This document shows positions 1-13,500 of a stretch of DNA of 64,000 bases, piece after piece; positions within the stretch are counted from its first letter, which is position 1; the number at the start of each line of letters is the position of its first letter. Below the pieces are notes generated by a model that did not search any database, was not told where the DNA came from, and saw only the letters and a program-made list of their open reading frames with translations. The position numbers and the translations under genes are program-made. The DNA is taken from assembly GCA_963580455.1 (NCBI GenBank), contig OY756966.1, forward strand, positions 17,797,001 to 17,861,000, given 5' to 3'. The stretch is from Euonymus europaeus. Taxonomy: Eukaryota > Streptophyta > Magnoliopsida > Celastrales > Celastraceae.

Positions 1-2533
1 TTGAGCAACTTCGGACAATCAAAATTGCTCGGGATAGACTTTTTATTGTTTTTCTATGTCAAATTTTACGAGTATAAGCTTCCTACATTATTTCTATTCC
101 AAAACACCAACTTTCTATGACAAATGGACAAAACCGTTAAAAGCTCCTCCATAGAGAGAGTTGAGCAACTTCGGACTATCAAAGTTGCTCGGGATAGACT
201 TTTTATTGTTCTTCTATGTCAAATCTTACGAATATAAGCTTCAGAGATTATTTCGATGCCAAAACACCAACTTTCTATGACAAATAGACAAAACCGTTAA
301 AAGCTCCTCCATAGAGAGAGTTGAGCAACTTCGAACTATCAAAGTTCCTCGGGATAGACTTTTTATTGTTCTTCTATGTCAAATTTTACGAGTTTAAGCT
401 TCCTACATTATTTCGATGACAAAACACCAACTTTCTATGACAAATGGACAAAACCGTTAAAAGCTCCTCCATAGAGAGAGTTGAGCAACTTCGGACTGTG
501 AAAGTTGCACGGGATAGACTTTTTATTGTTCTTCTATGTCAAATTTTACGAGTATAAGCTTCCTACATTATTTCGATGCCAAAACACCAACTTTCTATGA
601 CAAATGGACAAAACCGTTAAAAGCTCCTCCATAGAGAGTTTTGAGCAACTTCGGACTGTGAAAGTTGCTCGGGATAGACTTTTATTGTTCTTCTATGTCA
701 AATTTTACGAGTATAAGCTTCAGAGATTATTTCGATGCCAAAACACCAACTTTCTATGACAAATAGACAAAACCGTTAAGAGCTCATCATAGAGAGAGTT
801 GAGCAATTTCGGACCATCAAAGTTGCTCGGGATAGACTTTTATTGTTTTTCTATGTCAACTTTTACGAGTATAAGCTTCCTACATTATTTCGATGCCAAA
901 ACACCAACTTTCTATGACAAATGGACAAAATCGTTAAAAGCTCCTCCATAGAGAGAGTTGAGCAACTTCGGACTATCAAAGTTGCTCGGGATAGACTTTT
1001 AATTGTTCTTCTATGTCAAATTTTATGAGTATAAGCTTCCTAGATTATTTCGATGCCAAAACACCAACTTTCTTTGACAAATGGACAAAACCGTTAAAAG
1101 CTCCTCCATAGAGAGTTTTGAGCAACTTCGGACTGTGAAAGTTGCTCGGGATAGACTTTTAATTGTTCTTCTATGTCAAATTTAACGAGTATAAGCTTCA
1201 TACATTATTTCAATGCAAAAACACCAACTTTCTATGACAAATGCACAAAACCGTTAAAAGCTCCTCCATAGAGAGAGTTGAGCAATTTCGGACTATCAAA
1301 GTTAATCGGGATAGACTTTTAATTGTTCTTCTATGTCAAATTTTACGAGTATAAACTTCATAGATTATTTCGAGTCCAAAACACCAACTTTCTATGACAA
1401 ATAGATAAAACCGTTAAAAGGTCCTCCATAGAGAGAGTTGAGCAACTTCGGACCAACAAAGTTGCTCGGGATAGACTTTTTATTGTACTTCTATGTCAAA
1501 TTTTACGAGTATAAGCTTCCTACATTATTTCTATTCCAAAACACCAACTTTCTATGACAAACGGACAAAACCGTTAAAAGCTCCTCCATAGAGAGAGTTG
1601 AGCAACTTCGGACTATCAAAGTTGCTCGGGATAGACTTTTTATTGTTCTTCTATGTCAAATCTTACGAATATAAGCTTCAGAGATTATTTCGATGCCAAA
1701 ACACCAACTTTCTATGACAAATAGACAAAACCGTTAAAAGCTCCTCCATATGAGAGTTGAGCAACTTCGAACTATCAAAGTTCCTCGGGATAGACTTTTT
1801 ATTGTTCTTCTATGTCAAATTTTACGAGTTTAAGCTTCCTACATTATTTCGATGACAAATGGACAAAACCGTTAAAAGCTCCTCCATAGAGAGAGTTGAG
1901 CAACTTCGGACTGTGAAAGTTGCACGGGATAGACTTTTTATTGTTCTTCTATGTCAAATTTTACGAGTATAAGCTTCCTACATTATTTCGATGCCAAAAC
2001 ACCAACTTTCTATGACAAATGGACAAAACCGTTAAAAGCTCCTCCATAGAGAGAGTTGAGCAATTTCGGACTATCAAAGTTGCTCCGGATAGACTTTTTA
2101 TTGTTCTTCTAAGTCAAATTTTACGAGTATAAGCTTCAGAGATTATTTCGATGCCAAAACACCAACTTTCTATGACAAATAGACAAAACCGTTAAGAGCT
2201 CATCATGGAGAGAGTTGAGCAATTTCGGACCATCAAAGTTGCTCGGGATAGACTTTTATTGTTTTTCTATGTCAACTTTTACGAGTATAAGCTTCCTACA
2301 TTATTTCGATGCCAAAACACCAACTTTCTATGATAAATTGACAAAACCGTTAAAAGCTCCTCCATAGAGAGAGTTGAGCAACTTCGGACTATCAAAGTTG
2401 CTCGGGATAGACTTTTAATTGTTCTTCTATGTCACATTTTACGAGTATAAGCTTCCTACATTATTTCGATCCCAAAACACCAACTTTCTATGACCAATGG
2501 ACAAAACCGTCAAAAGCACCTCCATAGAGAGAG
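1..2533 (+). repeat. 16-monomer higher-order repeat, copy 1 (2533 bp)
   Basis: Using letters for monomer variants, the order is A B C D F G H I J K B C D L G E. A has GGACAATCAAAATTGCTC. B has CTTACGAATATAAGCTTCAG. C has AAGTTCCTCGGG. D has CTGTGAAAGTTGCAC. K has GGACCAACAAAG. The same order reappears at 3334-5888. This copy is 22 bp shorter, fully explained by a 1-bp loss near 1751 and a 21-bp deletion near 1852. Apart from those I saw only about eight to ten substitutions between copies. The B-C-D trio occurs twice within the unit, so the 16-mer itself grew by an earlier internal duplication. Confidence 0.9.
163..190. other. Perfect 9-bp dyad in a satellite monomer (representative)
   Basis: GAGCAACTT at 163-171 and its exact reverse complement AAGTTGCTC at 182-190 are separated by 10 bases. 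The arrangement recurs at the same place in most common-type monomers, so the array contains a short hairpin-capable element about every 160 bp. Several variants break one arm (C type AAGTTCCTC, D type AAGTTGCAC, T type GAGCAACCT). Confidence 0.85.
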
Positions 2534-3333
2534 TTGAGCAACTTCGGACAATCAAAATTGCTCGGGATAGACTTTTTATTGTTTTTCTATGTCAAATTTT
2601 ACGAGTATAAGCTTCCTACATTATTTCTATTCCAAAACACCAACTTTCTATGACAAATGGACAAAACCGTTAAAAGCTCCTCCATAGAGAGAGTTGAGCA
2701 ACTTCGGACTATCAAAGTTGCTCGGGATAGACTTTTTATTGTTCTTCTATGTCAAATCTTACGAATATAAGCTTCAGAGATTATTTCGATGCCAAAACAC
2801 CAACTTTCTATGACAAATAGACAAAACCGTTAAAAGCTCCTCCATAGAGAGAGTTGAGCAACTTCGAACTATCAAAGTTCCTCGGGATAGACTTTTTATT
2901 GTTCTTCTATGTCAAATTTTACGAGTTTAAGCTTCCTACATTATTTCGATGACAAAACACCAACTTTCTATGACAAATGGACAAAACCGTTAAAAGCTCC
3001 TCCATAGAGAGAGTTGAGCAACTTCGGACTGTGAAAGTTGCACGGGATAGACTTTTTATTGTTCTTCTATGTCAAATTTTACGAGTATAAGCTTCCTACA
3101 TTATTTCGATGCCAAAACACCAACTTTCTATGACAAATGGACAAAACCGTTAAAAGCTCCTCCATAGAGAGAGTTGAGCAACTTCGGACTATCAAAGTTG
3201 CTCGGGATAGACTTTTAATTGTTCTTCTATGTCACATTTTACGAGTATAAGCTTCCTACATTATTTCGATCCCAAAACACCAACTTTCTATGACCAATGG
3301 ACAAAACCGTCAAAAGCACCTCCATAGAGAGAG
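2534..3333 (+). repeat. 5-monomer block A-B-C-D-E (800 bp) between HOR copies
   Basis: Five exact 160-bp monomers. The last one, E (3174-3333), carries the same private variants as the monomer at 2374-2533: GTCACATTTT, GACCAATGG and GTCAAAAGCACC. The block therefore looks like an extra A-B-C-D joined to a copied E, placed between two 16-monomer units. The next A monomer follows at 3334. Confidence 0.88.
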
Positions 3334-5888
3334 TTGAGCAACTTCGGACAATCAAAATTGCTCGGGATAGACTTTTTATTGTTTTTCTATGTCAAATTTT
3401 ACGAGTATAAGCTTCCTACATTATTTCTATTCCAAAACACCAACTTTCTATGACAAATGGACAAAACCGTTAAAAGCTCCTCCATAGAGAGAGTTGAGCA
3501 ACTTCGGACTATCAAAGTTGCTCGGGATAGACTTTTTATTGTTCTTCTATGTCAAATCTTACGAATATAAGCTTCAGAGATTATTTCGATGCCAAAACAC
3601 CAACTTTCTATGACAAATAGACAAAACCGTTAAAAGCTCCTCCATAGAGAGAGTTGAGCAACTTCGAACTATCAAAGTTCCTCGGGATAGACTTTTTATT
3701 GTTCTTCTATGTCAAATTTTACGAGTTTAAGCTTCCTACATTATTTCGATGACAAAACACCAACTTTCTATGACAAATGGACAAAACCGTTAAAAGCTCC
3801 TCCATAGAGAGAGTTGAGCAACTTCGGACTGTGAAAGTTGCACGGGATAGACTTTTTATTGTTCTTCTATGTCAAATTTTACGAGTATAAGCTTCCTACA
3901 TTATTTCGATGCCAAAACACCAACTTTCTATGACAAATGGACAAAACCGTTAAAAGCTCCTCCATAGAGAGTTTTGAGCAACTTCGGACTGTGAAAGTTG
4001 CTCGGGATAGACTTTTATTGTTCTTCTATGTCAAATTTTACGAGTATAAGCTTCAGAGATTATTTCGATGCCAAAACACCAACTTTCTATGACAAATAGA
4101 CAAAACCGTTAAGAGCTCATCATAGAGAGAGTTGAGCAATTTCGGACCATCAAAGTTGCTCGGGATAGACTTTTATTGTTTTTCTATGTCAACTTTTACG
4201 AGTATAAGCTTCCTACATTATTTCGATGCCAAAACACCAACTTTCTATGACAAATGGACAAAATCGTTAAAAGCTCCTCCATAGAGAGAGTTGAGCAACT
4301 TCGGACTATCAAAGTTGCTCGGGATAGACTTTTAATTGTTCTTCTATGTCAAATTTTATGAGTATAAGCTTCCTAGATTATTTCGATGCCAAAACACCAA
4401 CTTTCTTTGACAAATGGACAAAACCGTTAAAAGCTCCTCCATAGAGAGTTTTGAGCAACTTCGGACTGTGAAAGTTGCTCGGGATAGACTTTTAATTGTT
4501 CTTCTATGTCAAATTTAACGAGTATAAGCTTCATACATTATTTCAATGCAAAAACACCAACTTTCTATGACAAATGCACAAAACCGTTAAAAGCTCCTCC
4601 ATAGAGAGAGTTGAGCAATTTCGGACTATCAAAGTTAATCGGGATAGACTTTTAATTGTTCTTCTATGTCAAATTTTACGAGTATAAACTTCATAGATTA
4701 TTTCGAGTCCAAAACACCAACTTTCTATGACAAATAGATAAAACCGTTAAAAGGTCCTCCATAGAGAGAGTTGAGCAACTTCGGACCAACAAAGTTGCTC
4801 GGGATAGACTTTTTATTGTACTTCTATGTCAAATTTTACGAGTATAAGCTTCCTACATTATTTCTATTCCAAAACACCAACTTTCTATGACAAATGGACA
4901 AAACCGTTAAAAGCTCCTCCATAGAGAGAGTTGAGCAACTTCGGACTATCAAAGTTGCTCGGGATAGACTTTTTATTGTTCTTCTATGTCAAATCTTACG
5001 AATATAAGCTTCAGAGATTATTTCGATGCCAAAACACCAACTTTCTATGACAAATAGACAAAACCGTTAAAAGCTCCTCCATAGAGAGAGTTGAGCAACT
5101 TCGAACTATCAAAGTTCCTCGGGATAGACTTTTTATTGTTCTTCTATGTCAAATTTTACGAGTTTAAGCTTCCTACATTATTTCGATGACAAAACACCAA
5201 CTTTCTATGACAAATGGACAAAACCGTTAAAAGCTCCTCCATAGAGAGAGTTGAGCAACTTCGGACTGTGAAAGTTGCACGGGATAGACTTTTTATTGTT
5301 CTTCTATGTCAAATTTTACGAGTATAAGCTTCCTACATTATTTCGATGCCAAAACACCAACTTTCTATGACAAATGGACAAAACCGTTAAAAGCTCCTCC
5401 ATAGAGAGAGTTGAGCAACTTCGGACTATCAAAGTTGCTCCGGATAGACTTTTTATTGTTCTTCTAAGTCAAATTTTACGAGTATAAGCTTCAGAGATTA
5501 TTTCGATGCCAAAACACCAACTTTCTATGACAAATAGACAAAACCGTTAAGAGCTCATCATGGAGAGAGTTGAGCAATTTCGGACCATCAAAGTTGCTCG
5601 GGATAGACTTTTATTGTTTTTCTATGTCAACTTTTACGAGTATAAGCTTCCTACATTATTTCGATGCCAAAACACCAACTTTCTATGATAAATGGACAAA
5701 ACCGTTAAAAGCTCCTCCATAGAGAGAGTTGAACAACTTCGGACTATCAAAGTTGCTCGGGATAGACTTTTAATTGTTCTTCTATGTCAAATTTTACGAG
5801 TATAAGCTTCCTACATTATTTCGATCCCAAAACACCAACTTTCTATGACAAATGGACAAAACCGTCAAAAGCACCTCCATAGAGAGAG
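3334..5888 (+). repeat. 16-monomer higher-order repeat, copy 2 (2555 bp)
   Basis: Same monomer order as 1-2533, starting with variant A at 3334 and ending before the A-type monomer at 5889 (TTGAGAAACTTCGGACAATC). It keeps the full-length C monomer that is deleted in copy 1. Shared private changes, such as AAAATCGTT in monomer H and GTTAATCGGG in monomer J, confirm that the two are copies of one unit rather than chance similarity. Confidence 0.9.
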
Positions 5889-7485
5889 TTGAGAAACTTC
5901 GGACAATCAAAATTGCTCGGGATAGACTTTTTATTGTTTTTCTATGTCAAATTTTACGAGTATAAGCTTCCTACATTATTTCTATTCCAAAACACCAACT
6001 TTCTATGACAAATGGACAAAACCGTTAAAAGCTCCTCCATAGAGAGAGTTGAGCAACTTCGGACTATCAAAGTTGCTCGGGATAGACTTTTTATTGTTCT
6101 TCTATGTCAAATCTTACGAATATAAGCTTCAGAGATTATTTCGATGCCAAAACACCAACTTTCTATGACAAATAGACAAAACCGTTAAAAGCTCCTCCAT
6201 AGAGAGAGTTGAGCAACTTCGAACTATCAAAGTTCCTCGGGATAGACTTTTTATTGTTCTTCTATGTCAAATTTTACGAGTTTAAGCTTCCTACATTATT
6301 TCGATGACAAAACACCAACTTTCTATGACAAATGGACAAAACCGTTAAAAGCTCCTCCATAGAGAGAGTTGAGCAACTTCGGACTGTGAAAGTTGCACGG
6401 GATAGACTTTTTATTGTTCTTCTATGTCAAATTTTACGAGTATAAGCTTCCTACATTATTTCGATGCCAAAACACCAACTTTCTATGACAAATGGACAAA
6501 ACCGTTAAAAGCTCCTCCATAGAGAGAGTTGAGCAACTTCGGACTATCAAAGTTGCTCGGGATAGACTTTTACTGTTCTTCTATGTCAAATTTTACGAGT
6601 ATAAGCTTCAGAGATTATTTCGATGCCAAAACACCAACTTTCTATGACAAATAGACAAAACCGTTAAGAGCTCATCATAGAGAGAGTTGAGCAATTTCGG
6701 ACCATCAAAGTTGCTCGGGATAGACTTTTATTGTTTTTCTATGTCAACTTTTACGAGTATAAGCTTCCTACATTATTTCGATGCCAAAACACCAACTTTC
6801 TATGACAAATGGACAAAACCGTTAAAAGCTCCTCCATAGAGAGAGTTGAGCAACTTCGGACTATCAAAGTTGCTCGGGATAGACTTTTAATTGTTCTTCT
6901 ATGTCAAATTTTATGAGTATAAGCTTCCTAGATTATTTCGATGCCAAAACACCAACTTTCTTTGACAAATGGACAAAACCGTTAAAAGCTCCTCCATAGA
7001 GAGTTTTGAGCAACTTCGGACTGTGAAAGTTGCTCGGGATAGACTTTTAATTGTTCTTCTATGTCAAATTTAACGAGTATAAGCTTCATACATTATTTCA
7101 ATGCAAAAACACCAACTTTCTATGACAAATGCACAAAACCGTTAAAAGCTCCTCCATAGAGAGAGTTGAGCAATTTCGGACTATCAAAGTTGCTCGGGAT
7201 AGACTTTTAATTGTTCTTCTATGTCAAATTTTACGAGTATAAACTTCATAGATTATTTCGAGTCCAAAACACCAACTTTCTATGACAAATACACAAAAAT
7301 GTTAAAAGCTCCTCCATAGAGAGAGTTGAGCAACTTCGGACTATCAAAGTTGCTCGGGATAGACTTTTTATTGTTCTTCTATGTCAAATTTTACGAAAAT
7401 AAGCTTCCTAGATTATGTCGATGCCAAAACACCAACTTTCTATGACAAATGGACAAAACCGTTAAAAGCTCCTCCATAGAGAGAG
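5889..7485 (+). repeat. Partial, shuffled copy of the 16-monomer HOR
   Basis: Begins A-B-C-D as in the other copies, then an L/F-like monomer with ACTTTTACTG, then G, H, I and J. J here reads GTTGCTCGGG instead of GTTAATCGGG. After J the order leaves the 16-mer. The monomer at 7326 carries TTACGAAAATAAGC and ATTATGTCG and leads into the 19-monomer unit that follows. This is a transition between two HOR families. Confidence 0.8.
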
Positions 7486-10400
7486 TTGAGCAACTTCGGA
7501 CCATCAAAGTTGCTCGGAGTACACTTTTTATTGTTCTTCTATGTCAAATTTTACGAAAATAGGCATCCTAGATTATGTCGATGCCAAAACACCAACTTTC
7601 TATGACAAATGGACAAAACCGTTAAAAGGTCCTCCATAGAGAGAGTTGAGCAACTTTGGACCAACAAAGTTGCTCGGGATAGACTTTTTATTGTACTTCT
7701 ATGTCAAATTTTACGAGTATAAGCTTCCTACATTATTTCTATTCCAAAACACCAACTTTCTATGACAAATGGACAAAACCGTTAAAAGCTCCTCCATAGA
7801 GAGAGTTGAGCAACTACAGACTATCAAAGTTGCTCGGGATAGACTTTTAATTGTTCTTCTATGTCAAATTTTACGAGTATAAGCTTCCTACATTATTTCG
7901 ATGCCAAAACACCAACTTTCTATGACAAATGGACAAAACCGTGAAAAGCTCCTCCATAGAGAGAGTTGAGCAACTACAGACTATCAAAATTGCTCGGGAT
8001 AGACTTTTAATTGTTCTTCTATGTCAAATTTAACGAGTATAAGCTTCCTAGATTATTTCGATGCCAAAACACCAACTTTCTATGACAAATAGACAAAACC
8101 GTTAAAAGGTCCTCCATAGAGAGAGTTGAGCAACTTCGGACCATCAAAGTTTCTCGGGATAGACTTTACATTGTTCTTCTATGTCAAATTTTATGAGTAT
8201 AAGCTTCCTAGATTATTTCGATGCCAAAACCCCTACTTTCTTTGACAAATGGACAAAACCGTTAAAAGCTCCTCCATAGAGAGTTTTGAGCAACTTCGGA
8301 CTGTGAAAGTTGCTCGGGATAGACTTTTAATTGTTCTTCTATGTCAAATTTAACGAGTATAAGCTTCATACATTATTTCAATGCAAAAACACCAACTTTC
8401 TATGACAAATGCACAAAACCGTTAAAAGCTCCTCCATAGAGAGAGTTGAGCAATTTCGGACTATCAAAGTTGCTCGGGATAGACTTTTAATTGTTATTCT
8501 ATGTCAAATTTTACGAGTATAAACTTCATAGATTATTTCGAGTCCAAAACACCAACTTTCTATGACAAATACACAAAAATGTTAAAAGCTCCTCCATAGA
8601 GAGAGTTGAGCAACTTCGGACTATCAAAGTTGCTCGGGATAGACTTTTTATTGTTCTTCTATGTCAAATTTTACGAGTATAAGCTTTCAACATTATTTCG
8701 ATGCCAAAACACCAACTTTCAATGACAAATAGATAAAACCGTTAAAAGCTCCTGCATAGAGAGAGTTGAGCAACTTCGGACTATCAAAGTTGCTCGGGAT
8801 AGACTTTTTATTGTTCTTTTATGTCAAATTTTACGAGTATAAGCTTCCTACATTATTTCGATGCCAAAACACCAACTTTCTATGACAAATGGACAAAACC
8901 GTTAAAAGGTCCTCCATAGAGAGAGTTGAGCAACTTCGGACCAACAAAGTTGCTCGGGATAGACTTTTTATTGTACTTCTATGTCAAATTTTACGAGTAT
9001 AAGCTTCCTACATTATTTCTATTCCAAAACACCAACTTTCTATGACAAATGGACAAAACCGTTAAAAGCTCCTCCATAGAGAGAGTTGAGCAACTTCGGA
9101 ATATCAAAGTTGCTTGGGATAGACTTTTTATTGTTCTTCTATGTCAAATCTTACGAATATAAGCTTCAGAGATTATTTCGATGCCAAAACACCAACTTTC
9201 TATGACAAATAGACAAAACCGTTAAAAGCTCCTCCATAGAGAGAGTTGAGCAACTTCGAACTATCAAAGTTCCTCGGGATAGACTTTTTATTGTTCTTCT
9301 ATGTCAAATTTTACGAGTTTAAGCTTCCTACATTATTTCGATGACAAAACACCAACTTTCTATGACAAATGGACAAAACCGTTAAAAGCTCCTCCATAGA
9401 GAGAGTTGAGCAACTTCGGACTGTGAAAGTTGCACGGGATAGACTTTTTATTGTTCTTCTATGTCAAATTTTACGAGTATAAGCTTCCTACATTATTTCT
9501 ATGCCAAAACACCAACTTTCTATGACAAATAGACAAAACCGTTAAAAGGTCCTCCATAGAGAGAGTTGAGCAACTTCGGACCATCAAAGTTTCTCGGGAT
9601 AGACTTTATATTGTTCTTCTATGTCAAATTTTATGAGTATAAGCTTCCTAGATTATTTCGATGCCAAAACACCAACTTTCTTTGACAAATGGACAAAACC
9701 GTTAAAAGCTCCTCCATAGAGAGTTTTGAGCAACTTCGGACTGTGAAAGTTGCTCGGGATAGACTTTTAATTGTTCTTCTATGTCAAATTTAACGAGAAT
9801 AAGCTTCATACATTATTTCAATGCAAAAACACCAACTTTCTATGACAAATGCACAAAACCGTTAAAAGCTCCTCCATAGAGAGAGTTGAGCAATTTCGGA
9901 CTATCAAAGTTGCTCGGGATAGACTTTTAATTGTTCTTCTATGTCAAATTTTACGAGTATAAACTTCATAGATTATTTCGAATCCAAAACACCAACTTTC
10001 TATGACAAATACACAAAAATGTTAAAAGCTCCTCCATAGAGAGAGTTGAGCAACTTCGGACTATCAAAGTTGCTCGGGATAGACTTTTTATTGTTCTTCT
10101 ATGTCAAATTTTACGAGTATAAGCTTTCAACATTATTTCGATGCCAAAACACCAACTTTCAATGACAAATAGATAAAACCGTTAAAAGCTCCTGCATAGA
10201 GAGAGTTGAGCAACTTCGGACTATCAAAGTTGCTCGGGATAGACTTTTTATTGTTCTTTTATGTCAAATTTTACGAGTATAAGCTTCCTACATTATTTCG
10301 ATGCCAAAACACCAACTTTCTATGACAAATGGACAAAACCGTTAAAAGGTCCTCCATAGAGAGAGTTGAGCAACTTCGGACCAACAAAGTTGCTCGGGAT

Positions 10401-10525
10401 AGACTTTTTATTGTACTTCTATGTCAAATTTTACGAGTATAAGCTTCCTACATTATTTCTATTCCAAAATACCAACTTTCTATGACAAATGGACAAAACC
10501 GTTAAAAGCTCCTCCATAGAGAGAG
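7486..10525 (+). repeat. 19-monomer higher-order repeat, copy 1 (3040 bp)
   Basis: Exactly 19 x 160 bp. It starts with a monomer carrying GCTCGGAGTACAC, followed by a K-type monomer (CAACTTTGGACCAACAAAG) and two monomers with CAACTACAGAC. Next come monomers with GTTTCTCGGG, I, J, one with GCTTTCAACATT, one with TTGTTCTTTTATG, and K. The run from GTTTCTCGGG to K then recurs after B, C and D. The same 19-monomer order repeats directly at 10526. I noticed roughly ten differences in 3040 bp, for example AATAGGCATCC here against AATAAGCATCC in copy 2. Confidence 0.93.
8126..9565 (+). repeat. Nested 9-monomer repeat (1440 bp)
   Basis: Order: GTTTCTCGGG monomer, I, J, GCTTTCAACATT monomer, TTCTTTTATG monomer, K, B, C, D. 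The full 9-mer also occurs at 11166-12605 and 12606-14045. Its first six monomers occur at 9566-10525. It is therefore a shorter repeat embedded in the 19-mer and older than the 3040-bp duplication. Confidence 0.85.
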
Positions 10526-13500
10526 TTGAGCAACTTCGGACCATCAAAGTTGCTCGGAGTACACTTTTTATTGTTCTTCTATGTCAAATTTTACGAAAAT
10601 AAGCATCCTAGATTATGTCGATGCCAAAACACCAACTTTCTATGACAAATGGACAAAACCGTTAAAAGGTCCTCCATAGAGAGAGTTGAGCAACTTTGGA
10701 CCAACAAAGTTGCTCGGGATAGACTTTTTATTGTACTTCTATGTCAAATTTTACGAGTATAAGCTTCCTACATTATTTCTATTCCAAAACACCAACTTTC
10801 TATGACAAATGGACAAAACCGTTAAAAGCTCCTCCATAGAGAGAGTTGTGCAACTACAGACTATCAAAGTTGCTCGGGATAGACTTTTAATTGTTCTTCT
10901 ATGTCAAATTTTACGAGTATAAGCTTCCTACATTATTTCGATGCCAAAACACCAACTTTCTATGACAAATGGACAAAACCGTTAAAAGCTCCTCCATAGA
11001 GAGAGTTGAGCAACTACAGACTATCAAAATTGCTCGGGATAGACTTTTAATTGTTCTTCTATGTCAAATTTAACGAGTATAAGCTTCCTAGATTATTTCG
11101 ATGCCAAAACACCAACTTTCTATGACAAATAGACAAAACCGTTAAAAGGTCCTCCATAGAGAGAGTTGAGCAACTTCGGACCATCAAAGTTTCTCGGGAT
11201 AGACTTTACATTGTTCTTCTATGTCAAATTTTATGAGTATAAGCTTCCTAGATTATTTCGATGCCAAAACCCCTACTTTCTTTGACAAATGGACAAAACC
11301 GTTAAAAGCTCCTCCATAGAGAGTTTTGAGCAACTTCGGACTGTGAAAGTTGCTCGGGATAGACTTTTAATTGTTCTTCTATGTCAAATTTAACGAGTAT
11401 AAGCTTCATACATTATTTCAATGCAAAAACACCAACTTTCTATGACAAATGCACAAAACCGTTAAAAGCTCCTCCATAGAGAGAGTTGAGCAATTTCGGA
11501 CTATCAAAGTTGCTCGGGATAGACTTTTAATTGTTATTCTATGTCAAATTTTACGAGTATAAACTTCATAGATTATTTCGAGTCCAAAACACCAACTTTC
11601 TATGACAAATACACAAAAATGTTAAAAGCTCCTCCATAGAGAGAGTTGAGCAACTTCGGACTATCAAAGTTGCTCGGGATAGACTTTTTATTGTTCTTCT
11701 ATGTCAAATTTTACGAGTATAAGCTTTCAACATTATTTCGATGCCAAAACACCAACTTTCAATGACAAATAGATAAAACCGTTAAAAGCTCCTGCATAGA
11801 GAGAGTTGAGCAACTTCGGACTATCAAAGTTGCTCGGGATAGACTTTTTATTGTTCTTTTATGTCAAATTTTACGAGTATAAGCTTCCTACATTATTTCG
11901 ATGCCAAAACACCAACTTTCTATGACAAATGGACAAAACCGTTAAAAGGTCCTCCATAGAGAGAGTTGAGCAACTTCGGACCAACAAAGTTGCTCGGGAT
12001 AGACTTTTCATTGTACTTCTATGTCAAATTTTACGAGTATAAGCTTCCTACATTATTTCTATTCCAAAACACCAACTTTCTATGACAAATGGACAAAACC
12101 GTTAAAAGCTCCTCCATAGAGAGAGTTGAGCAACTTCGGAATATCAAAGTTGCTTGGGATAGACTTTTTATTGTTCTTCTATGTCAAATCTTACGAATAT
12201 AAGCTTCAGAGATTATTTCGATTCCAAAACACCAACTTTCTATGACAAATAGACAAAACCGTTAAAAGCTCCTCCATAGAGAGAGTTGAGCAACTTCGAA
12301 CTATCAAAGTTCCTCGGGATAGACTTTTTATTGTTCTTCTATGTCAAATTTTACGAGTTTAAGCTTCCTATATTATTTCGATGACAAAACACCAACTTTC
12401 TATGACAAATGGACAAAACCGTTAAAAGCTCCTCCATAGAGAGAGTTGAGCAACTTCGGACTGTGAAAGTTGCACGGGATAGACTTTTTATTGTTCTTCT
12501 ATGTCAAATTTTACGAGTATAAGCTTCCTACATTATTTCGATGCCAAAACACCAACTTTCTATGACAAATAGACAAAACCGTTAAAAGGTCCTCCATAGA
12601 GAGAGTTGAGCAACTTCGGACCATCAAAGTTTCTCGGGATAGACTTTATATTGTTCTTCTATGTCAAATTTTATGAGTATAAGCTTCCTAGATTATTTCG
12701 ATGCCAAAACACCAACTTTCTTTGACAAATGGACAAAACCGTTAAAAGCTCCTCCATAGAGAGTTTTGAGCAACTTCGGACTGTGAAAGTTGCTCGGGAT
12801 AGACTTTTAATTGTTCTTCTATGTCAAATTTAACGAGAATAAGCTTCATACATTATTTCAATGCAAAAACACCAACTTTCTATGACAAATGCACAAAACC
12901 GTTAAAAGCTCCTCCATAGAGAGAGTTGAGCAATTTCGGACTATCAAAGTTGCTCGGGATAGACTTTTAATTGTTCTTCTATGTCAAATTTTACGAGTAT
13001 AAACTTCATAGATTATTTCGAATCCAAAACACCAACTTTCTATGACAAATACACAAAAATGTTAAAAGCTCCTCCATAGAGAGAGTTGAGCAACTTCGGA
13101 CTATCAAAGTTGCTCGGGATAGACTTTTTATTGTTCTTCTATGTCAAATTTTACGAGTATAAGCTTTCAACATTATTTCGATGCCAAAACACCAACTTTC
13201 AATGACAAATAGATAAAACCGTTAAAAGCTCCTGCATAGAGAGAGTTGAGCAACTTCGGACTATCAAAGTTGCTCGGGATAGACTTTTTATTGTTCTTTT
13301 ATGTCAAATTTTACGAGTATAAGCTTCCTACATTATTTCGATGCCAAAACACCAACTTTCTATGACAAATGGACAAAACCGTTAAAAGGTCCTCCATAGA
13401 GAGAGTTGAGCAACTTCGGACCAACAAAGTTGCTCGGGATAGACTTTTTATTGTACTTCTATGTCAAATTTTACGAGTATAAGCTTCCTACATTATTTCT

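Noticed and set aside
163..193. CENP-B-box-like halves (TTCG....A and CGGG) in each monomer
   Set aside because: The box needs TTCGNNNNANNCGGG in contiguous form. Here about nine extra bases separate the halves, so it is not a valid match.
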